A stretch of 64,000 nucleotides of DNA from assembly GCA_022652485.1 (NCBI GenBank), contig JALCRK010000008.1, positions 18,732-82,731 of the forward strand, in the 5' to 3' direction. Source of the DNA: Sphingobium sp. GTDB lineage: Bacteria; Pseudomonadota; Alphaproteobacteria; Sphingomonadales; Sphingomonadaceae. Shown here one piece after another: positions 1 to 9,905 of the stretch. How positions within the stretch are numbered: position 1 is the stretch's first letter; every line of letters begins with the position of its first letter. Under the pieces are notes generated by a model that was not told the DNA's origin, did no database searches, and saw nothing but the letters and a program-made list of their open reading frames with translations. The position numbers and the translations under genes are program-made.

Positions 1-198
1 ACCGCCGCCGCCCGCAGCCTCGCGGCCGAGGCGGAAGACCTCAACAGGCTGATCGCCCGCTTCAATGTCGGCGGAGGCGTTGCCTCCCCGGCGGCGCGGG
101 CCAAGCCTTCGGTCAATATCTCAGCCCAGCGCCCCGCGCCGAGGATCAGCGGCAATCTCGCTCTCTCGGCGGATACGGACGACTGGTCGGAATTTTAA
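1..198 (+). CDS. Methyl-accepting chemotaxis protein, C-terminal fragment (5' end outside window)
   Basis: Frame 1 is open from base 1 to TAA at 196-198 (..AARSLAAEAEDLNRLIARFNVGGG..DDWSEF*); MCP-like C-terminal tail directly upstream of che genes. Confidence 0.7.
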   Translation, partial: TAAARSLAAEAEDLNRLIARFNVGGGVASPAARAKPSVNISAQRPAPRISGNLALSADTDDWSEF

Positions 199-225
199 TC
201 GCACAGGAAACGGACGAGCACGCGC

Positions 226-504
226 ATGATCATTCTTCCGGCAGTAATCGATCGAACCACGGCAAGCGCCCTGGTGTCTCACCTCGATCAGGCGCTCCAG
301 CCGGGCACCGAGCTGATGGTGGAGGGACGCGACGTCACCCGCATCGGCCAATCCGGCCTGCAACTCATGCTCAGTGCCCAGCACACTGCCGCCGCGCGCG
401 GCGTATCGATGACGGTCCAGGCCTCCTCCGCCATGTTCGGCGCGGCGCAAATCGCGGGGCTGACGGGCGCCTTCAACTGGATGGGACACAGCGATGACCA
501 ATGA
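226..504 (+). CDS. STAS-domain protein of the chemotaxis operon
   Basis: 92 aa, STAS-like pattern ([23 protein letters not shown]); overlaps cheA start. Confidence 0.7.
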   Translation: MIILPAVIDRTTASALVSHLDQALQPGTELMVEGRDVTRIGQSGLQLMLSAQHTAAARGVSMTVQASSAMFGAAQIAGLTGAFNWMGHSDDQ

Positions 505-2818
505 CGAAATCCAGAACATCTTCTTCCTGGAATGCGAAGAAGCGCTGGCCAACGCCGAGGAAGGCCTGCTCGCCTGCCGCTCCGGCACGGCCGACGCGGA
601 AACCGTCAACGGGATTTTCCGGGCCGTTCACTCGATAAAGGGCGGCGCGGGCGCGTTCAGCTTCACGCTGCTGCAGGCCTTTACGCACAAGTTCGAGACG
701 GTGCTATCCTATGTGCGGGATGGCGAGCTGGGCCTCAGCGATGGTCTCAACACGCTGATGCTCCGGGCGTTCGATATCCTGGCCGATCATGTCGCCGCCG
801 TGCGCGGAGACGGCGAAACGCCCGATGACGCAGCGATCAGCGCCCAGCTGGAAGACGTGGCCACCAAGGCGGGAGCGGGCCTGCCCGCCTTCGACGAGCC
901 TGCACAGGACGAGGCTCCGGAAGCCGCCGCGCCAGAAGCCGAGGTGGCGGAAGCCGCCCCTGCGGACGATCTCGGTCTCGATTTCGATCTTGACGGACTG
1001 ATGGGCGATCTTGCGGTTGACGAGGCGCAGGCCGCCGCGATGGAAGCCGCCGCTGCCGAAGTGGAACGCAGCCTGGAAGCACGCGAGGCGGAAGCCGCCG
1101 CACGGCGCGAGGCCGCGAAGGGCGCCGCCGCCGGTGAAAATCATGGCTGGAATGTGTCCGTGCGTTTCCTTGACGGCGCGCTCGCCAATGGCAGCGAGCC
1201 GCTGCTGATGCTGCGGGAGCTGGAGGAGCTGGGCGCGCTGTGCGTCTCGACCGATGCAGGCGATCTGCCCACGCTCGACGCGCTCGACGTGGAAAAGGCC
1301 TATCTTTCCTGGAAATTCTTCGTTCCTCCCCATGTCGAGAAGACCGAGATCGAGGATATTTTCGACTTCATCGGCGACGAATGCGAGCTGAAGATCGAGG
1401 TGCAGACCACCCCGGTCGCGCGGACCGGCATCGATGTCCGGCTGCCCGCATTGCCGGCAGCGGCGCTGAAGCCCTTCTCTGCCGAGGCAGTGGCACAGGA
1501 AGAGCCCTCCCCTCTGGCTGAAGCCCGGGCGGAAGCGAAACCGGCACCCGCCGCGTCCGCTCCGGCTGTACCCACTCCGATCGACACGTCCGTGGCCGCG
1601 GCGACGCCCGCAGCGGCGGCGCGCAGCGTCAATTCGGTGGGCCAGACGGTCCGCGTCGACCTCGCCAAGCTGGACAAGCTGATCGACACCGTCGGCGAGC
1701 TGGTGATCGCGCAAGCGATGATGGCCCAGCGCCTCGCCAGCCACGGCCTCAACTCGATCGACGAAATGGGAATGCTCGATCTGCTGACCCGCGACATCCA
1801 GGAAAGCACGATGTCGATCCGCGCACAGCCGATCGGTTCGGTCTTCTCGCGCGTGCCCCGCATCGTACGCGAGCTGGAGACCGACACCGGCAAGCGCGTG
1901 GTCCTGACCATGAGCGGCGAAGCCACCGAGCTTGACAAGACGGTAGTGGAACGCCTCGGCGAGCCGCTGACCCACCTCATCCGCAATGCGGTCGACCACG
2001 GCATCGAAAAGCCCGACGTGCGCCTGTGCAACGGCAAGCCCGCCGAGGGCAAGCTGCATCTCTCCGCCGAGCAGCGCTCGGGCCGGATCGTCATCTCGAT
2101 CTCGGATGACGGCGCCGGCATCAACCGCGAGAAGGTGTTGCAGAAGGCGATCGACAAAGGGCTGGTCACCCCCGGCGCGCAGCTTTCCAACGAGGATATC
2201 GATCACCTCATCTTCGCGCCCGGCTTCTCTACCGCAGAGACCGTGTCCAACATCTCCGGCCGCGGCGTCGGGATGGATGTGGTGCGCCAGAACGTCAAGG
2301 ATCTGGGTGGCCGCATCTCGATCGAATCGCATCCGGGCAAGGGCTGCACCTTCACGCTCGCACTCCCGCTCACGCTCGCCATCGCCGATGGCATGATCGT
2401 GACCGTGGGCGACCAGACGGTCGTGATTCCGCTCACCCATGTGCTCGAAAGCCTGCGCCCCGAGGAAGCGGACGTACAGCATATCGGCAAGGATCTGATG
2501 GTCCTGAACAACCGTGGCCGGTTCCTGCCCATCGTCCGGCTCGACCATAGCGTCGGCGCGCTGGGCGCGGCGCAGAGCGCGCAAGACGCGGTGCTGATCG
2601 TCGTCGACACCGAAAGCCACGGCCAGGCGGTGCTGATGGTCGACAGCATCGTCGACCAGCGCCAGTTCGTCATCAAGAGCCTTGAGGCGCATTATCAGCC
2701 GGTGACTGGTGTGGCGGGTGCCACGATCCTGGGTGACGGCAAGGTGGCGCTGATCCTCGATGTCGACTCGCTCGTCGCCGACAACTTCGCACAGCACGGG
2801 ACGTCGCTCGCGGCATGA
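494..2818 (+). CDS. cheA: Chemotaxis sensor histidine kinase CheA
   Basis: HPt ([12 protein letters not shown]), dimerisation, HATPase ([22 protein letters not shown]) and CheW-like C-terminal domain. Confidence 0.97.
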   Translation: MTNDEIQNIFFLECEEALANAEEGLLACRSGTADAETVNGIFRAVHSIKGGAGAFSFTLLQAFTHKFETVLSYVRDGELGLSDGLNTLMLRAFDILADHVAAVRGDGETPDDAAISAQLEDVATKAGAGLPAFDEPAQDEAPEAAAPEAEVAEAAPADDLGLDFDLDGLMGDLAVDEAQAAAMEAAAAEVERSLEAREAEAAARREAAKGAAAGENHGWNVSVRFLDGALANGSEPLLMLRELEELGALCVSTDAGDLPTLDALDVEKAYLSWKFFVPPHVEKTEIEDIFDFIGDECELKIEVQTTPVARTGIDVRLPALPAAALKPFSAEAVAQEEPSPLAEARAEAKPAPAASAPAVPTPIDTSVAAATPAAAARSVNSVGQTVRVDLAKLDKLIDTVGELVIAQAMMAQRLASHGLNSIDEMGMLDLLTRDIQESTMSIRAQPIGSVFSRVPRIVRELETDTGKRVVLTMSGEATELDKTVVERLGEPLTHLIRNAVDHGIEKPDVRLCNGKPAEGKLHLSAEQRSGRIVISISDDGAGINREKVLQKAIDKGLVTPGAQLSNEDIDHLIFAPGFSTAETVSNISGRGVGMDVVRQNVKDLGGRISIESHPGKGCTFTLALPLTLAIADGMIVTVGDQTVVIPLTHVLESLRPEEADVQHIGKDLMVLNNRGRFLPIVRLDHSVGALGAAQSAQDAVLIVVDTESHGQAVLMVDSIVDQRQFVIKSLEAHYQPVTGVAGATILGDGKVALILDVDSLVADNFAQHGTSLAA

Positions 2819-3687
2819 ACCAGCTCGCCCAGGACAGTTTCACGCCCTTTCCTGGGATCAGCGCGCAGGTTTACTGCCGCGCCGATTTCGAGGCGGTGCG
2901 CGATATCGTCTATGATATCGCGGGCATCGTCCTCCCTCCCGGCAAGGCGACTTTGGTCTATTCGCGCCTCGCGCCGCTGGTGCGGGACAGCGGGCAGCAG
3001 ACCTTTTCCCGCTATATCGACTTCATCCGCACCGACGCCGACGCGCGCCGCAAGACGATCAACGCACTTACCACCAACCACACCTTCTTCTATCGCGAGA
3101 GCCATCACTTCGAGCATCTCGCCGAGGAAGTGCGGCCGATGCTGCTCGACAAGATCCGGTCGCGCCAGCCGGTGCGCGTCTGGTCCTCGGCCTGCTCAAC
3201 CGGGGAAGAGCTGTATTCGCTGGCGATGACGCTGCTGGGGCCGGACAAAGCGGGCGCCCGCCCGTTTCTGGAGGGCGACCTCGCGATCCTCGCCACCGAT
3301 CTCGCCGACCACGCCGTCGCGGGCGCCAAGGCCGCGACCTATCCCTACGAGGCGCTGAAGGACGTGCCCGCCGAACTCAAGAACGCATGGGTGAAGCGCG
3401 AGGGCGACCAGGCGATCATCGCGCCGGAGCTGTGTCGCAAGGTGCATGTAAAGCGGCTCAATCTCCTCGGCGACTGGCCGATCCGCAAGCAGTTCGACGT
3501 GATCTTCTGCCGCAATGTGATGATCTATTTCGATCAGCCGACCAAGGACAGGCTGGTGGCCCGCCTCGCGGACCAGCTGCTGCCCGGCGGCCATCTCTAC
3601 ATCGGCCATAGTGAGAGGGTGGCCGGCCCTGCCCAGACCCAGCTGACGCTGGTGGGCAGTACCATCTATCGAAAGGGACGAATGTGA
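2815..3687 (+). CDS. cheR: Chemotaxis protein methyltransferase CheR
   Basis: VWSSACSTGEELYSLAM and FDVIFCRNVMIYFD motifs; ATGA overlap with cheA. Confidence 0.95.
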   Translation: MNQLAQDSFTPFPGISAQVYCRADFEAVRDIVYDIAGIVLPPGKATLVYSRLAPLVRDSGQQTFSRYIDFIRTDADARRKTINALTTNHTFFYRESHHFEHLAEEVRPMLLDKIRSRQPVRVWSSACSTGEELYSLAMTLLGPDKAGARPFLEGDLAILATDLADHAVAGAKAATYPYEALKDVPAELKNAWVKREGDQAIIAPELCRKVHVKRLNLLGDWPIRKQFDVIFCRNVMIYFDQPTKDRLVARLADQLLPGGHLYIGHSERVAGPAQTQLTLVGSTIYRKGRM

Positions 3688-4730
3688 ACACACGGGTTCT
3701 GATAGTCGATGACTCCGCGACCATGCGGGCGATCCTGACGCGCCTGCTCGGCAGCGAGCCGGACATCGAGGTGATCGGCGCGGCCAAGGACGCGATGGAA
3801 GCGCGCGGCATGATCCGCGAGCTCAACCCCGATGTCGTCACGCTCGATATCGAGATGCCCGGCATGAACGGCCTCGATTTCCTCGAAAAGATCATGCAGC
3901 TCCGCCCCATGCCGGTGGTGGTTGTCTCGGGCATCACCCGGAAGGGCGCCGAAACCACGATCCGCGCGCTGGAGCTGGGCGCGGTCGATTGCTACGCCAA
4001 GCCCGACGGGTCGGTCAACGCGCTGCTGGAGAACGACGGCGGCGCACTGGCGCAGATGGTGCGCGAGGCCGCCCGCGTGCGCTTCGTCCGCGTCGCCAGC
4101 AAGCCCACCGTCAGCCCGGTGGCTCAGCAGACCATCGTCGCCTCGCGGTCCGGCTCCACCGTCACCAAGCTGATCGCCATCGGCGCGTCGACCGGCGGCG
4201 TCGAGGCGCTGCATCACCTGCTACCCGCATTTCCCAAGACATGCCCGCCGACCGTCATCGTCCAGCACATCAGCGCCGCCTTCGCGCCCGCGATGGCCGA
4301 GCGTCTGGACCGGCAGTGCACGGCCACGGTGAAGCTGCTCGAATCGGGCGAGATCCTGAAGCCCGGCCACATCTACATCGCCCCCGGCAACGACAAGCAC
4401 GCCGTCATCGGCGGTGTCGACACGCTGGTCGGCAAGATGGTGCCGGGTGAGAAAATCTCGGGCCATCGCCCCAGCATCGATGCCATGTTCGAATCAGTGG
4501 CGCAGCGTCTTGGGCCTGCGGCGATCGGCATTCTCCTCACCGGCATGGGCCAGGACGGCGCGCGCGGGCTCCTCGCCATACGCCGCGCGGGCGGACGCAC
4601 CATCGCGCAGGACGAATCGACCAGCACCGTCTATGGCATGCCGCGCGCGGCCGCCGATCTCGGTGCCGCGGAAAACATATTGCCGTTGCCCCGCATCGCG
4701 GAGCGCGCTCTGTCGGCGGCGGGGCTGTAA
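3684..4730 (+). CDS. cheB: Chemotaxis response regulator / protein-glutamate methylesterase CheB
   Basis: Receiver domain (LDIEMPGMNGLDFLE) plus methylesterase domain with IGASTGG, IVQH and TGMGQDG. Confidence 0.96.
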   Translation: MNTRVLIVDDSATMRAILTRLLGSEPDIEVIGAAKDAMEARGMIRELNPDVVTLDIEMPGMNGLDFLEKIMQLRPMPVVVVSGITRKGAETTIRALELGAVDCYAKPDGSVNALLENDGGALAQMVREAARVRFVRVASKPTVSPVAQQTIVASRSGSTVTKLIAIGASTGGVEALHHLLPAFPKTCPPTVIVQHISAAFAPAMAERLDRQCTATVKLLESGEILKPGHIYIAPGNDKHAVIGGVDTLVGKMVPGEKISGHRPSIDAMFESVAQRLGPAAIGILLTGMGQDGARGLLAIRRAGGRTIAQDESTSTVYGMPRAAADLGAAENILPLPRIAERALSAAGL

Positions 4731-4733
4731 GGA

Positions 4734-5282
4734 ATGCAGCACAACCCCGAACTTTCGATCGGTAGCCCGAACCGCGTTACGGTGATGCAGGGGCAGGTCT
4801 ATGTCGGCAGCGGCGCTCCCGAAATCCTGACCACCGTGCTCGGCAGCTGCATCGCCTGCTGCCTGTACGATCCGATCGCCCGCGTCGGGGGCATGAACCA
4901 CTTTTTGCTGGCCGAACCCAGCGCGGGAAGCGGCACCGTTGCCGATCAGAATTATGGAATTTTTCTGATGGAGCTTCTCATTAACCAGATGATGACACGT
5001 GGCGGTGTAAAGTCCCGCATGAAGGCGCATATTTATGGCGGAGGCAACATGCACGCGGGGATGACCCGGATCGGCGATGCGAACGCGCGGTTCGCACTGA
5101 ACTTCCTCGCCGAGGAAGGAATTCCGGTGGTTCGGCAGGATATCGGCGGAGAGTCGGCCCGGCGGGTCGATTTCGACCCCGTGCTGGGGCGCACCCGCTG
5201 CCGCCATGTCGAGAAGGTCGCCGTACCCGCGCCAAAACCCATAGCCCAGTCCGTCAGTGGCGGCGATCTGGAATTGTTTTAA
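4734..5282 (+). CDS. cheD: Chemoreceptor glutamine deamidase CheD
   Basis: TTVLGSCIACCLYD and GGMNHFLL motifs, che operon context. Confidence 0.93.
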   Translation: MQHNPELSIGSPNRVTVMQGQVYVGSGAPEILTTVLGSCIACCLYDPIARVGGMNHFLLAEPSAGSGTVADQNYGIFLMELLINQMMTRGGVKSRMKAHIYGGGNMHAGMTRIGDANARFALNFLAEEGIPVVRQDIGGESARRVDFDPVLGRTRCRHVEKVAVPAPKPIAQSVSGGDLELF

Positions 5283-5300
5283 GGAAGAGAAGGCCTGTCT

Positions 5301-5678
5301 ATGTCTGATACAATTCGTGTTCTGACCGTGGACGACAGCGCAAGTATGCGCGCACTGCTGCGGTCTGCCCTCTCGTCGCGGGGCTACCAGGTCTCGCAGG
5401 CAGAGGACGGTGTCGCCGCTTTGGAGTGGCTGGCTGACAACGGCAGCCATATCGACGTGATCGTCACCGACATTAATATGCCACGCATGGATGGCTTCGG
5501 CCTCATCGAGGCGCTGCGCGGCCAGTCACGCTTCCGCGATTGCCCGATCCTGGTGCTCTCGACCGAAAGCTCTGACGAGAAAAAGGCACGCGCACGCTCC
5601 GCCGGAGCGACCGGCTGGATCGTCAAGCCGTTCGACGCTGACAAGCTGGATACAGCACTGCGTCGGGTTACGCACTGA
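5301..5678 (+). CDS. cheY: CheY-like single-domain response regulator
   Basis: 125 aa receiver: DDSASMR, VTDINMPRMDGF, KPFD. Confidence 0.9.
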   Translation: MSDTIRVLTVDDSASMRALLRSALSSRGYQVSQAEDGVAALEWLADNGSHIDVIVTDINMPRMDGFGLIEALRGQSRFRDCPILVLSTESSDEKKARARSAGATGWIVKPFDADKLDTALRRVTH

Positions 5679-5710
5679 TAGGACATGACATCGGGGGACT
5701 GGAGGAAAAC

Positions 5711-6151
5711 ATGGCACGTCAACTGATCACCTTTCACCTTGGCACCCAGAGCTTCGGCCTGGACATCATGGCCATCCGCGAAATCCGCGCATGGTCGCCC
5801 ACCACAAGGCTGCCGCATGTGCCGCATTATGTGGCCGGCGTCGTCAACCTGCGCGGCACCGTGCTGCCGGTAATCGATCTCGCGGCGCGGCTGGGCTGGG
5901 AAGCGACCTCGCCGACCGACCGCCACGTCATCATTGTGGCGCAGATCGCCGGGCAGCTGCGTGGCCTCATCGTCGATGCGGTGAGCGACATCGTGACAGC
6001 GCAGGATGAGGACATCCAGCCGCCGCCATCCACCGGCTCCGATGCGGTCGTGCCGTATCTGGAGGGACTGGTGGCGCTTGATGACCGAATGGTGATGGTG
6101 CTCGATCTGCCGGGCCTCACCGCCGACGCGGAACTGCCCGAGGCGGCATAG
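5711..6151 (+). CDS. cheW: Chemotaxis coupling protein CheW
   Basis: CheW fold signature LPHVPHYVAGVVNLRGTVLPVIDLAARLG. Confidence 0.94.
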   Translation: MARQLITFHLGTQSFGLDIMAIREIRAWSPTTRLPHVPHYVAGVVNLRGTVLPVIDLAARLGWEATSPTDRHVIIVAQIAGQLRGLIVDAVSDIVTAQDEDIQPPPSTGSDAVVPYLEGLVALDDRMVMVLDLPGLTADAELPEAA

Positions 6152-6213
6152 CCGCGCGAAGCAACAAAACCCCTGAGCCGACGTGAATTTAGAGTGGGGA
6201 AGGTAAGAATATA

Positions 6214-7293
6214 ATGCCTGCTATCAAGGTCCTGGTTGTCGATGACTCGATCACGATGCGCGCGCTGTTTTCCAGCGCGTTGGAGCGATCGAGCGACCTT
6301 GTCGTCATCGGCGCCGCAGCGAACGCGGACGAAGCGCGCGAGATGATCGAGGACATGAAGCCCGATGTGGTGACGCTCGACATCGAAATGCCCGGCATGA
6401 ACGGCATCGATTTCCTCGAGGAAATCATGACGACGAAGCCGATGCCTATCGTCATGCTGTCCACCCTGACGCAAAAGGGCGCCGAGGTGACGCTGAAGGC
6501 GCTCGAGCTGGGCGCAGTCGATTGCTTCCCCAAGCCGACCAAGGCGACGCCGGACGAGTTCGCCAAGATTTCAGGCAAGCTGTGCAAGCTGGTGGCGACC
6601 GCCGCCAAGAGCAAGGTGAAGAAATATGACCCGGAGGCGGCCGCCGCGGCTGCCGCGAAGGCGGCTTCCGCCCAGGACACGCTGAGCACCGTCAAGCCCT
6701 ACAAATGGAACGGCTCGATCGTGGCGCTGTGCGCATCGACCGGCGGCGGCCCCGCCGTGCTCGAACTGCTCGCCAACTGGCCCGCCAACTGCCCGCCGAC
6801 CATCGTGTTGCAGCAGCTGGAGGAAGGCCTGGCCGCACCGTTCGCCGCGCGCCTCGGCGAGGCAATTGCGCCGGACGTCAAGCTGGCCGAGGATGGCATG
6901 ATGCTTCAGCCGGGCAATGTCTATGTTCTCTCCGCACCGGACAAGCACGGTCTCGTCGACCGCTGGCCGGGCGGCGCTATCCGCCTTGTGGCGCGCGATC
7001 CCGTCAACGGGATGCGCCCCTCGGCCGATCTGCTGCTGACCACGGTGGCGAAGGCCGCACGCGACAAGGCGGTGGGCGTTATCCTCTCGGGCGCCGGCAC
7101 GGACGGCGCGGCCGGCATGGGCGCGGTGAAGCAATTGGGCGGCCTCACCCTGTGTCAGGACAAGGAAAGCGCGATGGTGTTCGAAGCGTCGGCTGCGGCC
7201 ATCGCCAAGGGCGCGGTCGAAGCGCAGCTTTCTATCGCGGATCTGGCCAAGACGATACTCGCCCGGTGTGAGGAGCGGGATCTTGCTGCCTGA
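6214..7293 (+). CDS. Second CheB-like protein: intact receiver plus divergent methylesterase domain (catalytic His apparently Gln)
   Basis: Receiver (LDIEMPGMNGIDFLEE) and CheB domain (CASTGGG, GAGTDG) but TIVLQQLEEG where CheB has VIVQHISA. Confidence 0.88.
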   Translation: MPAIKVLVVDDSITMRALFSSALERSSDLVVIGAAANADEAREMIEDMKPDVVTLDIEMPGMNGIDFLEEIMTTKPMPIVMLSTLTQKGAEVTLKALELGAVDCFPKPTKATPDEFAKISGKLCKLVATAAKSKVKKYDPEAAAAAAAKAASAQDTLSTVKPYKWNGSIVALCASTGGGPAVLELLANWPANCPPTIVLQQLEEGLAAPFAARLGEAIAPDVKLAEDGMMLQPGNVYVLSAPDKHGLVDRWPGGAIRLVARDPVNGMRPSADLLLTTVAKAARDKAVGVILSGAGTDGAAGMGAVKQLGGLTLCQDKESAMVFEASAAAIAKGAVEAQLSIADLAKTILARCEERDLAA

Positions 7294-7582
7294 GCCCTGT
7301 CCCCTTTCCAACGGCGTGACCTGCTCACCGCTTATCGCCCTCGAAGATCTGCGATCCAAGATCGCGGCGGAGCTGGATCAGCTGCGCGAGGACATGGAAG
7401 AGATCGGCGTGCAGCTCTGCCTCGATGAAGAGGTGATGCTGCGCTGCCTGTCGCATCTCCAGCGCCTCGACGAGATGGGCCAGCGCAGCAACTGGCTCGC
7501 CGCGCTGGTGCGCGCGCCCGATCCAACCGAGGTGATCCCGGAGATCACGCTCCAGTCCCTGGCGGACCGGATGAAATCATAA
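7268..7582 (+). CDS. Small hypothetical protein at the end of the chemotaxis operon
   Basis: 104-aa ORF from GTG overlapping the end of the second cheB-like gene; ends just before a terminator. Confidence 0.6.
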   Translation: MRSGILLPEPCPLSNGVTCSPLIALEDLRSKIAAELDQLREDMEEIGVQLCLDEEVMLRCLSHLQRLDEMGQRSNWLAALVRAPDPTEVIPEITLQSLADRMKS

Positions 7583-7591
7583 TCAGGAATT

Positions 7592-7615
7592 TGGGGGCCA
7601 GACGCCCCCATTTTT
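7592..7615 (+). terminator. Rho-independent terminator of chemotaxis operon
   Basis: TGGGGGC-CAGAC-GCCCCCA followed by TTTTT. Confidence 0.8.
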
Positions 7616-7618
7616 CAT

Positions 7619-8446
7619 TCAGGCGTAGGGCGGGCAGTGTAGCCCCTTGGGGCTCAGTGTGAAGATCTCGCAGCCCGTCTCCGTGATGCCGATGCTGTGC
7701 TCGAACTGGGCAGAAAGCGTGCGGTCCCGCGTCACCGCCGTCCAGCCATCCTCCATCATGCGCACGCCCGGCTTGCCGATGTTGATCATCGGCTCGATCG
7801 TGAAGAACATGCCGGGCTTCAGCTCCGGCCCGGTGCCCGGTGCGCCGACATGGACGACCTCGGGCGAATCATGGAAAACACGTCCCAGCCCGTGGCCGCA
7901 GAAATCGCGCACCACGCCATAGCGATGCTTTTCGGCATGTTTCTGAATCGCGTGGCCGATGTCGCCCAGATGATTGCCGGGTTTCGCCTGCTCGATGCCG
8001 AGCATCAAGCACTCGTAGGTCACTTCAATCAGCCGCCGTGCCTTGATCGGCGCCTCGCCCGCAATGTACATGCGGCTGCTGTCGCCGTGCCAGCCATCGA
8101 CCAGCGGCGTGACGTCGATATTAACGATATCGCCTTCCACCAGTCTGCGGTCGCCGGGAATGCCGTGGCAGATCACATTGTTGATCGAGGTGCAGCAGCT
8201 GTGCTGATATCCGCGATAACCCATCGTCGCGGGGACGCCGCCGCCAGCGATACTCATGCGGCGGACGATGTCGTCCAGCTCGCCGGTGGTGACGCCGGGT
8301 ACGACATAAGGCACCAACGCGTCCAGTATCTCCGCCGCCAGCCGCCCGGCCTTGCGCATTCCGGCAAAGCCGCTCTCGTCGTAAAGCTTGATCGCGGTGG
8401 AGCGGGTGGGCGGGCTTTCCGCCGTCATCGTCATATAATCGGTCAT
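7619..8446 (-). CDS. map: Type I methionine aminopeptidase
   Basis: GYRGYQHSCCTSINNVICHGIP, GDIVNIDVTPLVDGWHGDSSRM, CGHGLGRVFHDSPEVVH; likely start MTDYMTM at 8446. Confidence 0.95.
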   Translation of the reverse strand: MTDYMTMTAESPPTRSTAIKLYDESGFAGMRKAGRLAAEILDALVPYVVPGVTTGELDDIVRRMSIAGGGVPATMGYRGYQHSCCTSINNVICHGIPGDRRLVEGDIVNIDVTPLVDGWHGDSSRMYIAGEAPIKARRLIEVTYECLMLGIEQAKPGNHLGDIGHAIQKHAEKHRYGVVRDFCGHGLGRVFHDSPEVVHVGAPGTGPELKPGMFFTIEPMINIGKPGVRMMEDGWTAVTRDRTLSAQFEHSIGITETGCEIFTLSPKGLHCPPYA

Positions 8447-8538
8447 GAACCCGTTATAGACGCGAACTTTCCCCATGACGAGGGTTGATCGCGCTTCCGG
8501 TTCGGCGCAAGGTTCCGCCCGGCAGGAGCGACGACGGC

Positions 8539-9027
8539 ATGGACGAGACGACAAGACATGGCGGATGCACATGCGGCGACGCGCGATACGCGGTGAAGGG
8601 CGAGCCTATCTTCGTCAACAATTGCCATTGCAGGCAATGCCAGCAGCAGACCGGCTCCACCTCGGTCGTGAACATGTTCTATGAAGCGGACCGCCTCACT
8701 CTGCTTTCCGGAGAAATCAGCCGCCATGTGGTGAAGGCGGGCAGCGGGGGGGATCATGTCATAGTGCGCTGCGCCACCTGCGGCTCGGCGCTGTGGAGCC
8801 ATTATCCGCGCCTTGGCGAGCATGGCGCGGGTATCCGTGTCGGCACGCTGGACGATCCCCGCAGCATCCGCCCCGATGCGGTGATCTATGCCGCAGAGAA
8901 GATGGACTGGGTCATGCTGCCTCCGGATATTCCCGCCTTCCCGGCGCAATATAGCCCCGCCGAACTGCTCCCACCGGAGCGGTTCGCGCGGTTGAAGGCG
9001 CTCGCCGCAAAGGCGCGCCCAGCATGA
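8539..9027 (+). CDS. GFA (glutathione-dependent formaldehyde-activating-like / CENP-V) family protein
   Basis: Cys pattern GGCTCGDARY..NCHCRQCQQQTGS..RCATCGSALW. Confidence 0.85.
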   Translation: MDETTRHGGCTCGDARYAVKGEPIFVNNCHCRQCQQQTGSTSVVNMFYEADRLTLLSGEISRHVVKAGSGGDHVIVRCATCGSALWSHYPRLGEHGAGIRVGTLDDPRSIRPDAVIYAAEKMDWVMLPPDIPAFPAQYSPAELLPPERFARLKALAAKARPA

Positions 9028-9785
9028 CTGACCGCATCTGGACCGCCGCCGTCCTCGTCATCGGCGATGAAATCCTCTCCGGCCGGACGCAGGACAAGAA
9101 TGTGAGCCAGATCGCCACCTGGCTCAACGTGCAGGGCATCCGCCTGAGGGAAGCGCGCGTCGTGGCCGATGTGGAGGATGACATCATCGCCGCGCTGCAC
9201 GCCTTGCAGGCGCGCTATGACTATGTGTTCACCACCGGCGGCATCGGCCCGACGCATGACGACATCACCGTCGATGCGATCGCGAAGGCGCAGGGCGTTG
9301 CCGTCGTGGTGCACCCGGAGGCCCGGGCGGTGCTGGAGCGCTATTACGAGACGCGCGGCGGCCTCAACGAAGGGCGGCTGCGAATGGCCCGCGTGCCGGA
9401 AGGCGCGGACCTCATCCCCAACCGCTATTCGGGCGCGCCGGGCATCCGGCTCGGCAATCTTTTCATCATGGCGGGCGTGCCGCACATCACGGCCGGGATG
9501 CTCGATGCGCTTACCGGCACGCTGGAGGGGGGCGACCCCGTACTCTCGGCCCAGATCGGATGCTGGGTGGCGGAAAGCGAGATCGCGGCCCTGCTGCTCT
9601 CAACCGAACGGGCGCATGAGGGCAGCCAGATCGGCAGCTATCCCTTCTTTCGCGAGGGCCGGGTCGGCTGTAACTTCGTGGTCCGCGCGACCCGGCAGGA
9701 TGTGCTCGATGCCTGCGCGCAGGAGCTGGCGGCAGGGCTGGATGCGGCGGGCTGGCCCGCGATCATCGGCGGGATCTCGCTGTAA
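9024..9785 (+). CDS. Molybdopterin-binding (MoaB/CinA N-terminal-like) protein
   Basis: VIGDEILSGRTQDKN, FTTGGIGPTHDDITVDAIAKA. Confidence 0.87.
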   Translation: MTDRIWTAAVLVIGDEILSGRTQDKNVSQIATWLNVQGIRLREARVVADVEDDIIAALHALQARYDYVFTTGGIGPTHDDITVDAIAKAQGVAVVVHPEARAVLERYYETRGGLNEGRLRMARVPEGADLIPNRYSGAPGIRLGNLFIMAGVPHITAGMLDALTGTLEGGDPVLSAQIGCWVAESEIAALLLSTERAHEGSQIGSYPFFREGRVGCNFVVRATRQDVLDACAQELAAGLDAAGWPAIIGGISL

Positions 9786-9905
9786 GGGGAGCGATCCTCC
9801 CGCATCTTGCGCCAGCGGGTTCGTCCCATCCCAAAATCCCCGCTTTGCGAACACGGTGCGGCTGCGGTGAATCTGAAGTTCGCTATTCCCCATCAGATCG
9901 GGTCA

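Noticed and set aside
704-2797. 697-aa ORF antisense to cheA
   Set aside because: GC-rich shadow ORF; the + strand has unmistakable CheA domains
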